Assembly (NCBI RefSeq): GCF_018687695.1
Contig: NZ_CP061303.1
Location: 372,001 to 436,000 of the forward strand
Reading direction: 5' to 3'
DNA length: 64,000 bases
Source of the DNA: Polynucleobacter sp. MG-6-Vaara-E2
Lineage (GTDB): Bacteria > Pseudomonadota > Gammaproteobacteria > Burkholderiales > Burkholderiaceae
The translations under genes were made by a program, and so were the position numbers. A model generated the notes under the pieces. It made no database searches and had not been told where the DNA came from. It was given only the letters and a program-made list of their open reading frames with translations. Below, one piece after another: positions 24,884-33,869 of this stretch; position 1 is the first letter of the stretch, and the number at the start of each line of letters is the position of its first letter.

Positions 24884-26200
24884 TTAAAGCAGTCCATCAA
24901 AAAGTGCTACATCTACCCAGTCACCTGCGGGAACATTTCCTTGTGCATGACCAAGAATCACAAAGCAGTTTGCCTCACTCATGGAGCGCAAAATTCCTGC
25001 TCCTTGACTGCCGGTTAGTCTGACTGAGGGTCTACCTTCGCTATTTCGCCCCAAGATAGCGCGCTGGAATTCAGTGCGACCCGGCTTCTTGCGGATAACG
25101 GTTTCAGAAATCGCTTGGACCAGCGGGGGCTCGGTTTGCTCGGCGCCATTGAGCTGCAAGAGTGCGCTGCGGACAAATTGGTAGAAGGTGACCATCACAG
25201 CAACGGGGTTACCTGGTAGGCCGAAGAAGAGGGTCTTTCTGGTTGGAGATTTTCCAGGGACTGGCTTGAGAATGCCAAAAGCCATCGGACGTCCGGGGCG
25301 CATCGCAATTTTCCAGAAGCCTACATCACCTAACTCTTGCATGATTTGCTTGGTGAAGTCTGCCTCACCAACTGAAACGCCACCAGAAGAAATCAATACA
25401 TCAGCCTTACTCGCTGCTGCAATAAATGCTTGTTTCAAAGCCTGAGGATCATCGTGAACGATTCCACAATCAATGATCTCTAAATCGAGACGATTGAGTA
25501 AGCCAGTGAGGCTATAGCGATTACTGTCGTAGATGCTGCCAGCATCTAATGATTGATCAAGCGAGCGCAATTCATCACCTGATGACAAAATTGCTACCTT
25601 CAATTTGCGGCGCACTTTTAAGGTGGCAATACCAAGTGATGCAGCCAATCCTAAATCAGAGGGTCTCAATAGACGACCTGCAGAAATTGCTGCTTTACCC
25701 TTTTGTAGATCCTCCCCTCGTAAGCGACGGTTGTCGCCAGCCTTGAGTTGATCTGATTTAAAGCTAATAAATTCAGCATTGCTGCTAGAGGTAAATTCTT
25801 GGGGAATGACAGTGTCACAGTCAGCTGGCATGAGGGCGCCAGTCATGATCTTGAGGCACTCGCCTGGGGTAATCTTGCCCTCGTAGGGTTTGCCTGCTAG
25901 AGCGGTGCCGACAATTTGAAGTTTGATGTCTGGGTTATTGTTAGTGAGGCACTTGCCATCAAATGCGTAACCATCCATCGCAGAGTTATCGGCAGCAGGT
26001 ACATCGATGGGAGACAGTAAATCCTCAGCAAGAATGCGATTGATCGCTTGGTCAAGTGAGACTGTTTCAATATCAGCGGGATCATTGATCGCTTGAGACT
26101 CTTGCATGAGTTCACTGACTAAATTCGCAATCGCTTTACGAGCTTCATCAACATGGAGTGATGCGGTCAGCAATATAGGGCTATTTGGTGAATGTTTCAT
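24884..26200 (-). CDS. moeA: Molybdopterin molybdotransferase MoeA
   Basis: A 438-residue enzyme that inserts molybdate into adenylylated molybdopterin. DVPAADNSAMDGYAF (about 61-75) is the MoeA domain I signature. The MoCF-binding domain shows SSGDEL (about 204-209), SSGGVSVGEADF (about 269-280) and GLPGNPVAVMVTF. The start overlaps the mobA stop by 4 bp. It is the last Mo-cofactor gene of moaA-mobA-moeA and supplies the cofactor for MsrP and the IorB-like enzyme in this window. Length is slightly above the usual 400-410. Confidence 0.95.
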   Translation of the reverse strand: MKHSPNSPILLTASLHVDEARKAIANLVSELMQESQAINDPADIETVSLDQAINRILAEDLLSPIDVPAADNSAMDGYAFDGKCLTNNNPDIKLQIVGTALAGKPYEGKITPGECLKIMTGALMPADCDTVIPQEFTSSSNAEFISFKSDQLKAGDNRRLRGEDLQKGKAAISAGRLLRPSDLGLAASLGIATLKVRRKLKVAILSSGDELRSLDQSLDAGSIYDSNRYSLTGLLNRLDLEIIDCGIVHDDPQALKQAFIAAASKADVLISSGGVSVGEADFTKQIMQELGDVGFWKIAMRPGRPMAFGILKPVPGKSPTRKTLFFGLPGNPVAVMVTFYQFVRSALLQLNGAEQTEPPLVQAISETVIRKKPGRTEFQRAILGRNSEGRPSVRLTGSQGAGILRSMSEANCFVILGHAQGNVPAGDWVDVALFDGLL

Positions 26201-26802
26201 ACAGATGTCGCTTCTAGCGCTTTCAATTCTTCTGGCGTATTAACGTTTGCAAAGGCATTGGCTTCATCAAAAATTACCGTACTACTTTTTAATTCTTTAA
26301 ACCAGCGATCAATTTTAAGATCACCTTTTTTTAGAAAGGCCTCTAAAGAATCTTGTAGGTTGGCGCGCATCAAACAAAAGACGGGTTGGGACCAAACTTT
26401 GCCATCTGTTTCTTTGCTGGAGGCGTAAACCAACTGATAGTCACCTTGCTCAAGTTCTGTAGCTAATCTTGCACCTAAATCTTCAGGAAGCAATGGCGAA
26501 TCACAGGGAGCAGTAAGTAAATATGGCGTCTTGCAGGCCTTAAGACCGGCTGAGAATCCCGCTAATGGCCCAGAGAAGTCTGGCGTTTCATCCATGATGA
26601 CAGGGTAACCATAGGCAGCGTACTTAGTAATGTTGCGATTGGCATTAATGAGGAGAGTTCCAACTTGAAGTTGTAAGCGTGCAATCGTGGATTCAATTAA
26701 TGGTTTTTGATGAAAAGGAATTAAACCCTTATCAATACCACCCATGCGCTGAGCGCGACCGCCAGCAAGAATGAGCCCCGTAATTTGCGCATCAGAAATC
26801 AT
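26197..26802 (-). CDS. mobA: Molybdenum cofactor guanylyltransferase MobA
   Basis: The 201-residue protein carries the nucleotidyltransferase motif LILAGGRAQRMGGIDKGL (about 10-27) and the metal-binding APCDSPLLP (about 98-106). It attaches GMP to Mo-molybdopterin to form the bis-MGD precursor used by DMSO-reductase-family enzymes. The IorB-like enzyme would instead require a cytidylyltransferase. One base overlaps the moaA stop region and 4 bp overlap moeA, indicating a tightly coupled operon. Confidence 0.94.
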   Translation of the reverse strand: MISDAQITGLILAGGRAQRMGGIDKGLIPFHQKPLIESTIARLQLQVGTLLINANRNITKYAAYGYPVIMDETPDFSGPLAGFSAGLKACKTPYLLTAPCDSPLLPEDLGARLATELEQGDYQLVYASSKETDGKVWSQPVFCLMRANLQDSLEAFLKKGDLKIDRWFKELKSSTVIFDEANAFANVNTPEELKALEATSV

Positions 26803-27929
26803 TAGCCACCGATATAAGACATTTCGACTTTACGGTTACCGGTCGATTGGTTAGCGGTGTGAGAACCTCGGATTTCAGAATAGTGGTCATTGCGTTGCGC
26901 CCAGGTATTCATAACGGCATTAGCGATCTCTAAATCACTTCTTCCTGAGCGCAGCATGGTTTTGAAATCAAAACCTTCGTTTCCAAAAAGGCAAAGATAC
27001 ATTTGCCCATCGGTTGAGATCCGAGCGCGAGTACATTCGTGGCAGAAGGTTTGTGTCACGCTAGAGATCACGCCAATCTCACCAGTACCATCCGCGTAGC
27101 GCCACCGTTGGGCTACTTCGCCAGCATAGTTGGGCTCCATAGACTCTAGTGGGTAGATTTCGTTGATGCGGGCAATCACTTCTTTGGAAGGGAGAACCTC
27201 TTGCATATTCCAGCCGTTAGAGCTGCCGACATCCATAAATTCGATAAAGCGCAAGATGATGCCGCTACCCTTAAAGTGTTTTGCCATACTAACGATCTCA
27301 TGATCGTTAGTGCCTTTTTTCACAACCATATTGACCTTGATATTCTCAAAGCCGGCTTCTTGTGCTGCTGCGATGCCATCTAATACATCTGCCACCGGAA
27401 AATCAACATCATTCATTTTCCGAAAGATCTCATCATTTAATCCATCCAGGCTGACGGTGAGTCTTTGCAGTCCAGCAGCCTTCAGTGCAGCGGCTTTTTT
27501 ACGCAAGATGCTGCCGTTCGTTGTTAGGGTGAGATCCAAAGATTTTCCACTAGGGGTGCGTACCGCAGCCAACATCTCAATCAGAATTTCTAAATTTTTG
27601 CGCAGTAGAGGCTCGCCGCCAGTTAAACGAATCTTTTCTACACCTAGAGTAGAGAAGATGGTGGTGAGGCGAGTAATTTCTTCAAAGCTTAATAATTCTT
27701 TATGGGCAAGGTAGGGATAGTTTTGATCGAAGACTTCTTTGGGCATGCAGTAAGTGCAGCGGAAGTTACAGCGATCCGTTACTGAGATGCGAAGATCACG
27801 CAAAGTGCGACCACGGGTATCTTGAGTGCGATCATGAGGTGCAAGCAATTCCTCGCCAATGGATGGAGTAAGGCCTTTCCCTTCATCAATGCGGATGGGA
27901 ATTACTTTGGAAATCGCTTTTTCAACCAT
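26802..27929 (-). CDS. moaA: GTP 3',8-cyclase MoaA
   Basis: A 375-residue radical-SAM enzyme for the first step of molybdopterin synthesis. CNFRCTYCM (about 53-61) binds the SAM cluster, and the C-terminal CHECTRARIS with CLFG supplies the second [4Fe-4S] cluster that binds GTP. The protein ends with Gly-Gly, the tail needed for activity. About 40 residues precede the usual start at the RDLRISVTDR segment, so an internal start is possible. First gene of moaA-mobA-moeA; moaC, needed next, is not in the window. Confidence 0.95.
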   Translation of the reverse strand: MVEKAISKVIPIRIDEGKGLTPSIGEELLAPHDRTQDTRGRTLRDLRISVTDRCNFRCTYCMPKEVFDQNYPYLAHKELLSFEEITRLTTIFSTLGVEKIRLTGGEPLLRKNLEILIEMLAAVRTPSGKSLDLTLTTNGSILRKKAAALKAAGLQRLTVSLDGLNDEIFRKMNDVDFPVADVLDGIAAAQEAGFENIKVNMVVKKGTNDHEIVSMAKHFKGSGIILRFIEFMDVGSSNGWNMQEVLPSKEVIARINEIYPLESMEPNYAGEVAQRWRYADGTGEIGVISSVTQTFCHECTRARISTDGQMYLCLFGNEGFDFKTMLRSGRSDLEIANAVMNTWAQRNDHYSEIRGSHTANQSTGNRKVEMSYIGG

Positions 27930-28021
27930 ATTCTGAATTATGGCTGTGAAACGGTCTTTCTGCCAAACCGCCCAATATCCTTTTGGGATAAAAGGCGGTC
28001 TGGAGAAAAAGCGGTATCGCC

Positions 28022-30652
28022 TTAGACTGTTTTTTCTTGGCCGCCGGTTTCAACTAAAACCATTGGACCTTCTGGGCGTGCTGCAGCAGGTTTCGGTGTT
28101 CTGCCTAAGTTCATCGCTTCAGGCTGAATTTGGCTCTGCGCTTCTGCATGCTTTGATGCATCAGTAGCAACCCAAACCATCCCGGCAGATTGGACCACGC
28201 TATGCAATGGAGTTTCTTCAAGCGCCTGGAAGGCAACCTTTGGAAGTTCTGGTACAGGCTTGGTGATGACTTCTACTGTTGCCGCAGCAGCTACTACAGC
28301 AATCGGTGCTGATGTTGGAGTTGCTGCAGGAGCTGCATTGGAGGTTTGAGTAGGACGATTCGATTGACGTGGAGGGCGTGGCGCTCTCTCACTGCGCTCT
28401 TGTCTCTCAGTAGTAGGTTGATTACCAAAACTATTCACAATATTTTGGATGGGCATGGAAGCGGATGCACCGCCCATACCTACTGGAGGGCCAGCAAACG
28501 GACTTGCTGAAGGTGCTGCAGTTGCTACGTCACCATTCTCAGTGCGTTCGCCACGATCATTTCGATTGCGCCCACGACCACGACGATTGCGCCCACGACC
28601 ACGACGCTCTTCACCATCTGCGCTTGCAGTGGCTTCACTACCAGAAGCCGCTTCAGTCGCAGGAGTTACTGCAGCTGGGTTTACTTGACGCTCAGGCTTC
28701 GGGCCATTTGGATTGCCTTGGTTACGATTGCCATTGCGGTTATTGCGATTGCCATTGCGGTTGTTGCTTTCAGCGCTTGCGCCATCGGCAGCATTCGCTG
28801 CCGGACGCTCGGCACGATCACCGTTGCGATCATTACGCTCGCCACGACGATTGCGACCACGGTTGCGATCGCCACCGTTACGGCCTTGATTGCGACCACG
28901 GTTATTGCCTGATGCTGGTTTCTCTTCAACCGCTGGGGAGGAAGAGAAAAGTTTTTTGATAAAACCAAAGAAACCACCAGAACTTTCAGCAGTTGCTTTT
29001 TCAGTGCGCGCTGGGCGTGGTTGGCTGATTGGTGCAGGTTGCGTTGGCGTAATACCTTTCACTGCCGCTTCTGGGCGAACCTTCACATCAGCATCTTTTT
29101 TGCTTACGGTTGTGTCAGTTTCCAATTCGCGGGCAGCTTCTTCAGCCATCACATAGCTTGCTTTTTGATCGTCTAAACGAGGATCGTCATGACGCAAGCG
29201 CTCTAACTTGTAATGAGGTGTTTCTAGATGCTTATTTGGAACCATCAAGACGTTCACTTTGAAGCGAGTCTCAATCTTGATCACTTCAGCACGTTTTTCA
29301 TTCAAGAGGAACGCAGCCACTTCGACTGGTACCTGTGTATGAATCGCTGCTGTGTTTTCTTTCATTGCCTCTTCTTGAATAATGCGCAGAACTTGCAATG
29401 CAGAAGACTCGGTATCACGGATGTGGCCTGTGCCGTTACAACGTGGGCAAGTAACGTGGCTACCTTCAGACAAAGCAGGGCGCAAACGCTGGCGTGACAT
29501 TTCCATCAGACCAAACTTGGAGATCTTGCCCATTTGAACGCGGGCGCGATCATGGCGCAAAGCGTCGCGCAAGCGATTCTCAACATCCTTCTGGGCCTTG
29601 CTCGATTCCATATCAATGAAGTCGATCACGATCAAACCACCCAAGTCACGTAAACGTGCTTGGCGAGCGATTTCATCGGCAGCTTCTAAGTTAGTTCGGG
29701 TTGCGGTCTCTTCAATATCAGAGCCACGGGTAGCACGTGCAGAGTTCACGTCCACAGAAACCAAAGCTTCAGTGTGGTCGATCACAATAGCGCCGCCTGA
29801 TGGCAATGGCACTGTGCGTGAGTACGCAGTTTCAATTTGATGCTCAATTTGGAAACGAGAGAACAAAGGCACATCGTCTTGATAGCGCTTTACTCGCGGT
29901 AAATTGTCCGGCATCACCACGGACATAAATGCCGCAGCTTGCTCATAGATGTCATCGGTATCGATAAGAATCTCGCCGATATCTGGCTGGAAGTAGTCGC
30001 GGATTGCGCGGATCACCAAGCTAGATTCGAGGTAAATCAACAACGGCGCTGAATTGCCTTTAGCGGCTTCATCAATCGCTTTCCACAATTGCAGGAGGTA
30101 ACTTAAGTCCCACTGCAATTCAGTCGCATCACGACCAATGCCGGCAGTACGAGCAATGATGCTCATGCCATCAGGTACTTCTAATTGAGACATGGCTTCA
30201 CGCAGTTCTTGACGGTCTTCACCTTCAATACGGCGGGAAACGCCGCCTCCACGTGGGTTATTTGGCATCAATACCAAATAACGGCCTGCTAGGGAGATAA
30301 AGGAAGTGAGGGCAGCGCCTTTTTGGCCACGCTCTTCTTTTTCTACCTGAACAATGATTTCTTGACCTTCGCGCAGGGCATCCTTGATAGAGGCATTGCG
30401 GACGTCGATACCTTCTTTGAAATAGGCTCTGGCAACCTCTTTAAATGGTAAGAAGCCATGACGCTCTTCACCATAGTTGACAAAGCACGCCTCCAGTGAA
30501 GGCTCTATGCGGGTAATGACACCTTTGTAAATATTGCCTTTGCGTTGTTCACGACCGGCAGCTTCGATATCAATATCAATGAGTTTTTGACCATCAACGA
30601 TGGCAACTCGCAACTCTTCTTGTTGAGTTGCATTAAACAACATGCGTTTCAT
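28022..30652 (-). CDS. rne: Ribonuclease E/G
   Basis: The 876-residue protein is RNase E by length and order: S1 domain (about 35-120), 5'-sensor, DNase-I-like catalytic core with SVDVNSARATRG (about 301-312) and IDFIDME (about 345-351) carrying the two Mg-binding Asp, and the Zn-link CPRCNGTG (about 404-411). The C-terminal half (about 540-876) is disordered, with a basic Asn/Arg/Gly-rich region likely to bind RNA. It initiates mRNA decay and rRNA/tRNA maturation. GGAG lies near the ATG, and a long leader separates it from the divergent rluC, fitting the known autoregulation through the 5' UTR. Confidence 0.97.
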   Translation of the reverse strand: MKRMLFNATQQEELRVAIVDGQKLIDIDIEAAGREQRKGNIYKGVITRIEPSLEACFVNYGEERHGFLPFKEVARAYFKEGIDVRNASIKDALREGQEIIVQVEKEERGQKGAALTSFISLAGRYLVLMPNNPRGGGVSRRIEGEDRQELREAMSQLEVPDGMSIIARTAGIGRDATELQWDLSYLLQLWKAIDEAAKGNSAPLLIYLESSLVIRAIRDYFQPDIGEILIDTDDIYEQAAAFMSVVMPDNLPRVKRYQDDVPLFSRFQIEHQIETAYSRTVPLPSGGAIVIDHTEALVSVDVNSARATRGSDIEETATRTNLEAADEIARQARLRDLGGLIVIDFIDMESSKAQKDVENRLRDALRHDRARVQMGKISKFGLMEMSRQRLRPALSEGSHVTCPRCNGTGHIRDTESSALQVLRIIQEEAMKENTAAIHTQVPVEVAAFLLNEKRAEVIKIETRFKVNVLMVPNKHLETPHYKLERLRHDDPRLDDQKASYVMAEEAARELETDTTVSKKDADVKVRPEAAVKGITPTQPAPISQPRPARTEKATAESSGGFFGFIKKLFSSSPAVEEKPASGNNRGRNQGRNGGDRNRGRNRRGERNDRNGDRAERPAANAADGASAESNNRNGNRNNRNGNRNQGNPNGPKPERQVNPAAVTPATEAASGSEATASADGEERRGRGRNRRGRGRNRNDRGERTENGDVATAAPSASPFAGPPVGMGGASASMPIQNIVNSFGNQPTTERQERSERAPRPPRQSNRPTQTSNAAPAATPTSAPIAVVAAAATVEVITKPVPELPKVAFQALEETPLHSVVQSAGMVWVATDASKHAEAQSQIQPEAMNLGRTPKPAAARPEGPMVLVETGGQEKTV
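28563..28604 (-). repeat. 21-bp tandem repeat (2 copies) inside rne
   Basis: Two perfect 21-bp copies (28563-28583 and 28584-28604) encode an Arg/Gly/Asn unit (RRGRGRN) in the disordered tail of RNase E. Because the unit is a multiple of three, copy-number change would keep the frame. Confidence 0.85.
28726..28767 (-). repeat. Second 21-bp tandem repeat (2 copies, 1 mismatch) inside rne
   Basis: 28726-28746 and 28747-28767 differ at one base and encode NRNGNRN-type units of the same RNA-binding region. Confidence 0.8.
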
Positions 30653-31117
30653 AACACTCTCCTGTGGGGGAGGATGCAGTAAGCGCGGTGCGTTAGGGGG
30701 TCAGTTAGATGCCGCTAAGGTCTAAGCCTGTAGCGGTATGTAAGTGTGGATCATGCAAATCTAAGCACTTTTTGCCTAGTTCACCCAGTTAACTGTTGGT
30801 TAAATCGGTGCCACACTTGACGATCGCCGCAGAGACCTCCTTTAGGTCATCAATGCAGGCGCGCGCCTGAAAACTGTCTTCTAATCGCGGGTCGCGGCAT
30901 ACGGCACACCAACCCTGCGCCTCATTACAACGGGGGAGGGGCAACCCCGAGAGTCTTTTAAAGGGCGACTCCAAGCTCCACGATTCAAACCTGATTTCAG
31001 GATGGGATCGGGCCAATAAATTGGCTAGAGCGTTGATTATACGGCACAAGTTGAATGACAATGGGGTATTGTTGAGTCCCTTGTCGTCCTCGAGCGAGGC
31101 GATAAGAGAGATAAATC
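30653..31117. other. Divergent rne-rluC intergenic region with long rne leader
   Basis: The 465-bp gap has no convincing gene. Read on the minus strand it contains several GC-rich self-complementary pieces (for example GGGGTTGCCCC near 30935-30945 and GGCGCGCGCC near 30861-30870) and then an A/U-rich stretch close to rne. This fits a structured 5' UTR used for RNase E autoregulation, known from enterobacteria. No promoter could be fixed. Confidence 0.5.
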
Positions 31118-32125
31118 ATGAAATCCGACCCAGTATCCAAGCCTTCTAAGGCAAAAACGTCCACGCCGCCCGCAGTCCACTTGCAGACCATTGGTCCGGA
31201 AGAGGCTGGCCAGCGTTTGGACAATTATTTGCTGCGTTGGGCTAAAGGAGTGCCCAAAAGTCACGTTTATCGAATTATTCGCTCTGGGGAGGTCCGGGTG
31301 AATAAAAAGCGGGCCGAACCAACTACTCGCTTAATTGAGGGGGATGTTGTGCGAGTCCCTCCTGTCCGTATTGCCGAACCTGCTCAAATGACAGCAGTCA
31401 ATGCTGCTCAGACTAAATCTAGAGCGCATGGTTATTCCGACAAGATGCCGATCTTATTTGAGGATGAGGCACTCTTAATAGTCGATAAGCCTTCGGGCTT
31501 GGCTGTGCATGGTGGATCTGGAATTGCCTTAGGTGTTATCGAGACATTGCGCATCACCCGGCCGGAGTTGAAATTTTTAGAATTAGTCCATCGTCTAGAT
31601 CGCGACACTTCCGGAGTACTGCTCTTGGCGAAGAAGCGGAGCGCCCTTGTTGAATTGCATCGCCAGATCCGTGAAGGTCAAACCGATAAACGTTATTACT
31701 TGCTAGCGCACGGTGAAATCCAACAGGGTGCACAAGTCATGCAACTGAAATACCCGCTACATAAATATTTATTGGCTAATGGTGAGCGCCGCGTTCGTGT
31801 TGATCCAGAAGGCTTGCCAAGTCATACTGCTTTACGAGTGACCAAAACTATGAAGCGTGAGGATGCTGCCATTACTCTAGCTGAAGCTCAGCTCAAGACT
31901 GGGCGCACCCATCAGATCCGCGTGCACCTACAAAAGTTGGGGCATGCTATTTTGGGTGACGATAAATATGGTTTTGAGGATCTAGATAAAGTCATTAAAT
32001 CGAAGAGGCTCTATTTACACGCTCATTTAGCGGGCTTTACCCATCCGCGTACAGGAGAAAAAATGCGGATCGAATCCCCATTGCCATCAGAGTTTGCTGT
32101 CATGATGAAACATTTTGAAGAGTAA
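31118..32125 (+). CDS. rluC: Pseudouridine synthase RluC family (23S rRNA)
   Basis: The 335-residue protein has an N-terminal S4 domain (GQRLDNYLLRWAKGVPKSHVY split as GQRLDNYLLRW at about 28-38 and PKSHVYRIIR) and the RluA-type catalytic motif HRLDRDTSG (about 165-173). RluC modifies U955, U2504 and U2580 of 23S rRNA in E. coli. Position divergent from rne is the conserved arrangement. The downstream phosphatase gene starts immediately. Confidence 0.93.
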   Translation: MKSDPVSKPSKAKTSTPPAVHLQTIGPEEAGQRLDNYLLRWAKGVPKSHVYRIIRSGEVRVNKKRAEPTTRLIEGDVVRVPPVRIAEPAQMTAVNAAQTKSRAHGYSDKMPILFEDEALLIVDKPSGLAVHGGSGIALGVIETLRITRPELKFLELVHRLDRDTSGVLLLAKKRSALVELHRQIREGQTDKRYYLLAHGEIQQGAQVMQLKYPLHKYLLANGERRVRVDPEGLPSHTALRVTKTMKREDAAITLAEAQLKTGRTHQIRVHLQKLGHAILGDDKYGFEDLDKVIKSKRLYLHAHLAGFTHPRTGEKMRIESPLPSEFAVMMKHFEE

Positions 32126-32141
32126 TAATCACCATAAGAAG

Positions 32142-32816
32142 ATGCCGCAAGAACAAAAGTCCGATCGTCGTTACGACCTCATTGTGTGGGATTGGGATGG
32201 AACTATTATGGACTCCACACCTACGATTGTGCATTGCATTCAGCAAGCGTGTCGTGATCTTGGATTCAAGGAGCCAGATGACGCACTGGCAAGCTCAGTT
32301 ATTGGCTTGGGTATTCAGGATTCTTTGCGCAGAGCAGTGCCTTGGATTGAGCCAGTTAATTTTCCCAAGCTGACGGATCGTTTTCGCTATCACTATTTAG
32401 CTAAAGATCACGAGCTCGATTTATTTGTTGGGATACGTGAACTGCTTGAGAAACTTCGCGCAGATAAATATCTCTTAGGTGTTGCTACTGGCAAATCACG
32501 TGTTGGCTTAGACCGCTCCCTCAAGCATCACCAAATTGGCCATCTTTTTCATGAAACGAGAACAGCGGATGAATCTTTCTCAAAGCCACATCCCGGCATG
32601 CTCTTAGAGTTGTCTGATGTGACTCAGGTGCCGACGCGTCGAATGTTGATGATCGGTGATACAACGCATGATTTAGATATGGCATCCAATGCAGGGGTGG
32701 ATGCGGTGGCCGTAACTTATGGCGCCCACCCGCCAGACACCCTAAAAACATCGAAATCGTTGGCGCATGTAGATGATGTACCGCAGCTAGCGCAATGGCT
32801 CAAAGAAAATTTATAA
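32142..32816 (+). CDS. HAD-superfamily phosphatase, phosphoglycolate-phosphatase-like
   Basis: The protein has the HAD motifs WDWDGTIMDS (nucleophile Asp), GVATGKSRVGLD (motif II), KPHPGML (motif III Lys) and IGDTTHDLDMA (motif IV). The cap domain is of the Gph/subfamily IA type; the exact substrate is open. I place the start at ATG 32142 (224 residues). An upstream TTG at 32115 would add nine residues and overlap rluC by 11 bp. Neither has a clean ribosome binding site. Downstream of rluC this gene is commonly seen in Burkholderiales. Confidence 0.87.
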   Translation: MPQEQKSDRRYDLIVWDWDGTIMDSTPTIVHCIQQACRDLGFKEPDDALASSVIGLGIQDSLRRAVPWIEPVNFPKLTDRFRYHYLAKDHELDLFVGIRELLEKLRADKYLLGVATGKSRVGLDRSLKHHQIGHLFHETRTADESFSKPHPGMLLELSDVTQVPTRRMLMIGDTTHDLDMASNAGVDAVAVTYGAHPPDTLKTSKSLAHVDDVPQLAQWLKENL

Positions 32817-32880
32817 ACCGTATTTGAAATTTCATTAGTAACTTAATAACTAAATTAGTAAGTAATACAGAGGAATCAAG

Positions 32881-33828
32881 ATGGAAAGTAATCCAAACCC
32901 AAACTGGGAACGTCAGGCACTTGAGCATTTGCTCTTGGAGAATTTAAAAGAGACACGCAAAGCGCGTCGTTGGAAAGCAGTCTTGCGTGTTCTCACTTTG
33001 CTAGTCATCGTTGCTGTGGTTTTATCAGTGTTTGATTTTCATCTACCCGGGCGCGGCATGAATACTGAAAAGCATACCGCTATGGTTACCTTAGACGGAG
33101 AAATCTCTTCAAGCTCACCAGCAAATGCGATGGATATTAATTCTTCGCTAGTGTCTGCTTTTGAGAATGAACATAGTGTTGGCGTAGTGCTGCGCATCAA
33201 TAGCCCTGGTGGTTCGCCAGTTCAGGCAGGAATGATTAATGATGAAATTCATCGTTTGCGCAAACTCTATCCAAAGAAACCTTTTTATGTAGTGGTAGAG
33301 GATATTTGCGCCTCTGGTGGTTACTACGTTGCGGTGGCGGGTGATCAAATCCTGGTGGATAAGGCGAGCTTGGTTGGTTCTATCGGCGTCATCATGGAAG
33401 GCTTTGGCTTTACGGGTTTGATGGATAAATTAGGCGTAACGCGTCGCATGATTACTGCTGGCTCAAATAAAGGGATGCTCGATCCCTTTAGCAAGGAAGA
33501 GCCTAAGCAAGTAGAGATGGTCAAGAAGATGATCGATGAAATTCATCAACAATTTATTCAGGTAGTGAAAGAGGGACGTGGCGATCGCTTAAAAGACACT
33601 CCAGATTTATTCTCTGGCCGCATTTGGAATGGCGAGCAGGCTGTGAAGCTTGGTTTGGTCGATGGTTATGGCACGGTTGATTCAGTGGCACGCGATATCT
33701 TTAAGGCACCAGATGTCCTTGACTACACCATGAAAGAAAACTTTGCGGAGCGCGTTGCTAAGCGCTTTGGTGCAGAAGCAGGCGCTGCCGCTGGTAAGGC
33801 TTTAGTCAAAACACCAGATCTCAAGTAA
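32881..33828 (+). CDS. sppA: Signal peptide peptidase SppA (S49 family, short form)
   Basis: The 315-residue inner-membrane protease has one N-terminal membrane segment (about 34-51) and a single S49 domain. The nucleophile is the Ser of ICASGGYYVA (about 142-151); the general base is the Lys of AGSNKGMLDPF (about 195-205), the arrangement of short SppA/SohB-type enzymes. It degrades cleaved signal peptides in the membrane. GAGGAATCAAG provides a ribosome binding site. The gene ends with a hairpin inside the convergent methylase gene. Confidence 0.93.
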   Translation: MESNPNPNWERQALEHLLLENLKETRKARRWKAVLRVLTLLVIVAVVLSVFDFHLPGRGMNTEKHTAMVTLDGEISSSSPANAMDINSSLVSAFENEHSVGVVLRINSPGGSPVQAGMINDEIHRLRKLYPKKPFYVVVEDICASGGYYVAVAGDQILVDKASLVGSIGVIMEGFGFTGLMDKLGVTRRMITAGSNKGMLDPFSKEEPKQVEMVKKMIDEIHQQFIQVVKEGRGDRLKDTPDLFSGRIWNGEQAVKLGLVDGYGTVDSVARDIFKAPDVLDYTMKENFAERVAKRFGAEAGAAAGKALVKTPDLK

Positions 33829-33844
33829 AAAATTGCAAGCATGC

Positions 33845-33864
33845 CTCACTCAATAAAGAGTGAG
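33845..33864 (+). terminator. Small hairpin after sppA
   Basis: CTCACTC / GAGTGAG with an AATAAA loop directly follows the sppA stop. It has no U run, so it may only stabilise the 3' end. Confidence 0.4.
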
Positions 33865-33869
33865 CCCAC

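Noticed and set aside
28563..28767. Short direct repeats as a possible CRISPR array
   Set aside because: The repeats are contiguous 21-bp units without spacers and lie in frame inside rne.
28449..28959. Plus-strand open frames of 79-164 codons opposite the rne tail
   Set aside because: They arise from the repetitive Arg/Asn/Gly codons of rne read on the other strand; they have odd His/Asp- or Val/Ala-rich compositions and no ribosome binding sites.
30789..31061. 90-codon minus-strand frame in the rne leader
   Set aside because: No family resemblance, no start signal, overlaps the rluC promoter region; treated as part of the rne 5' UTR.
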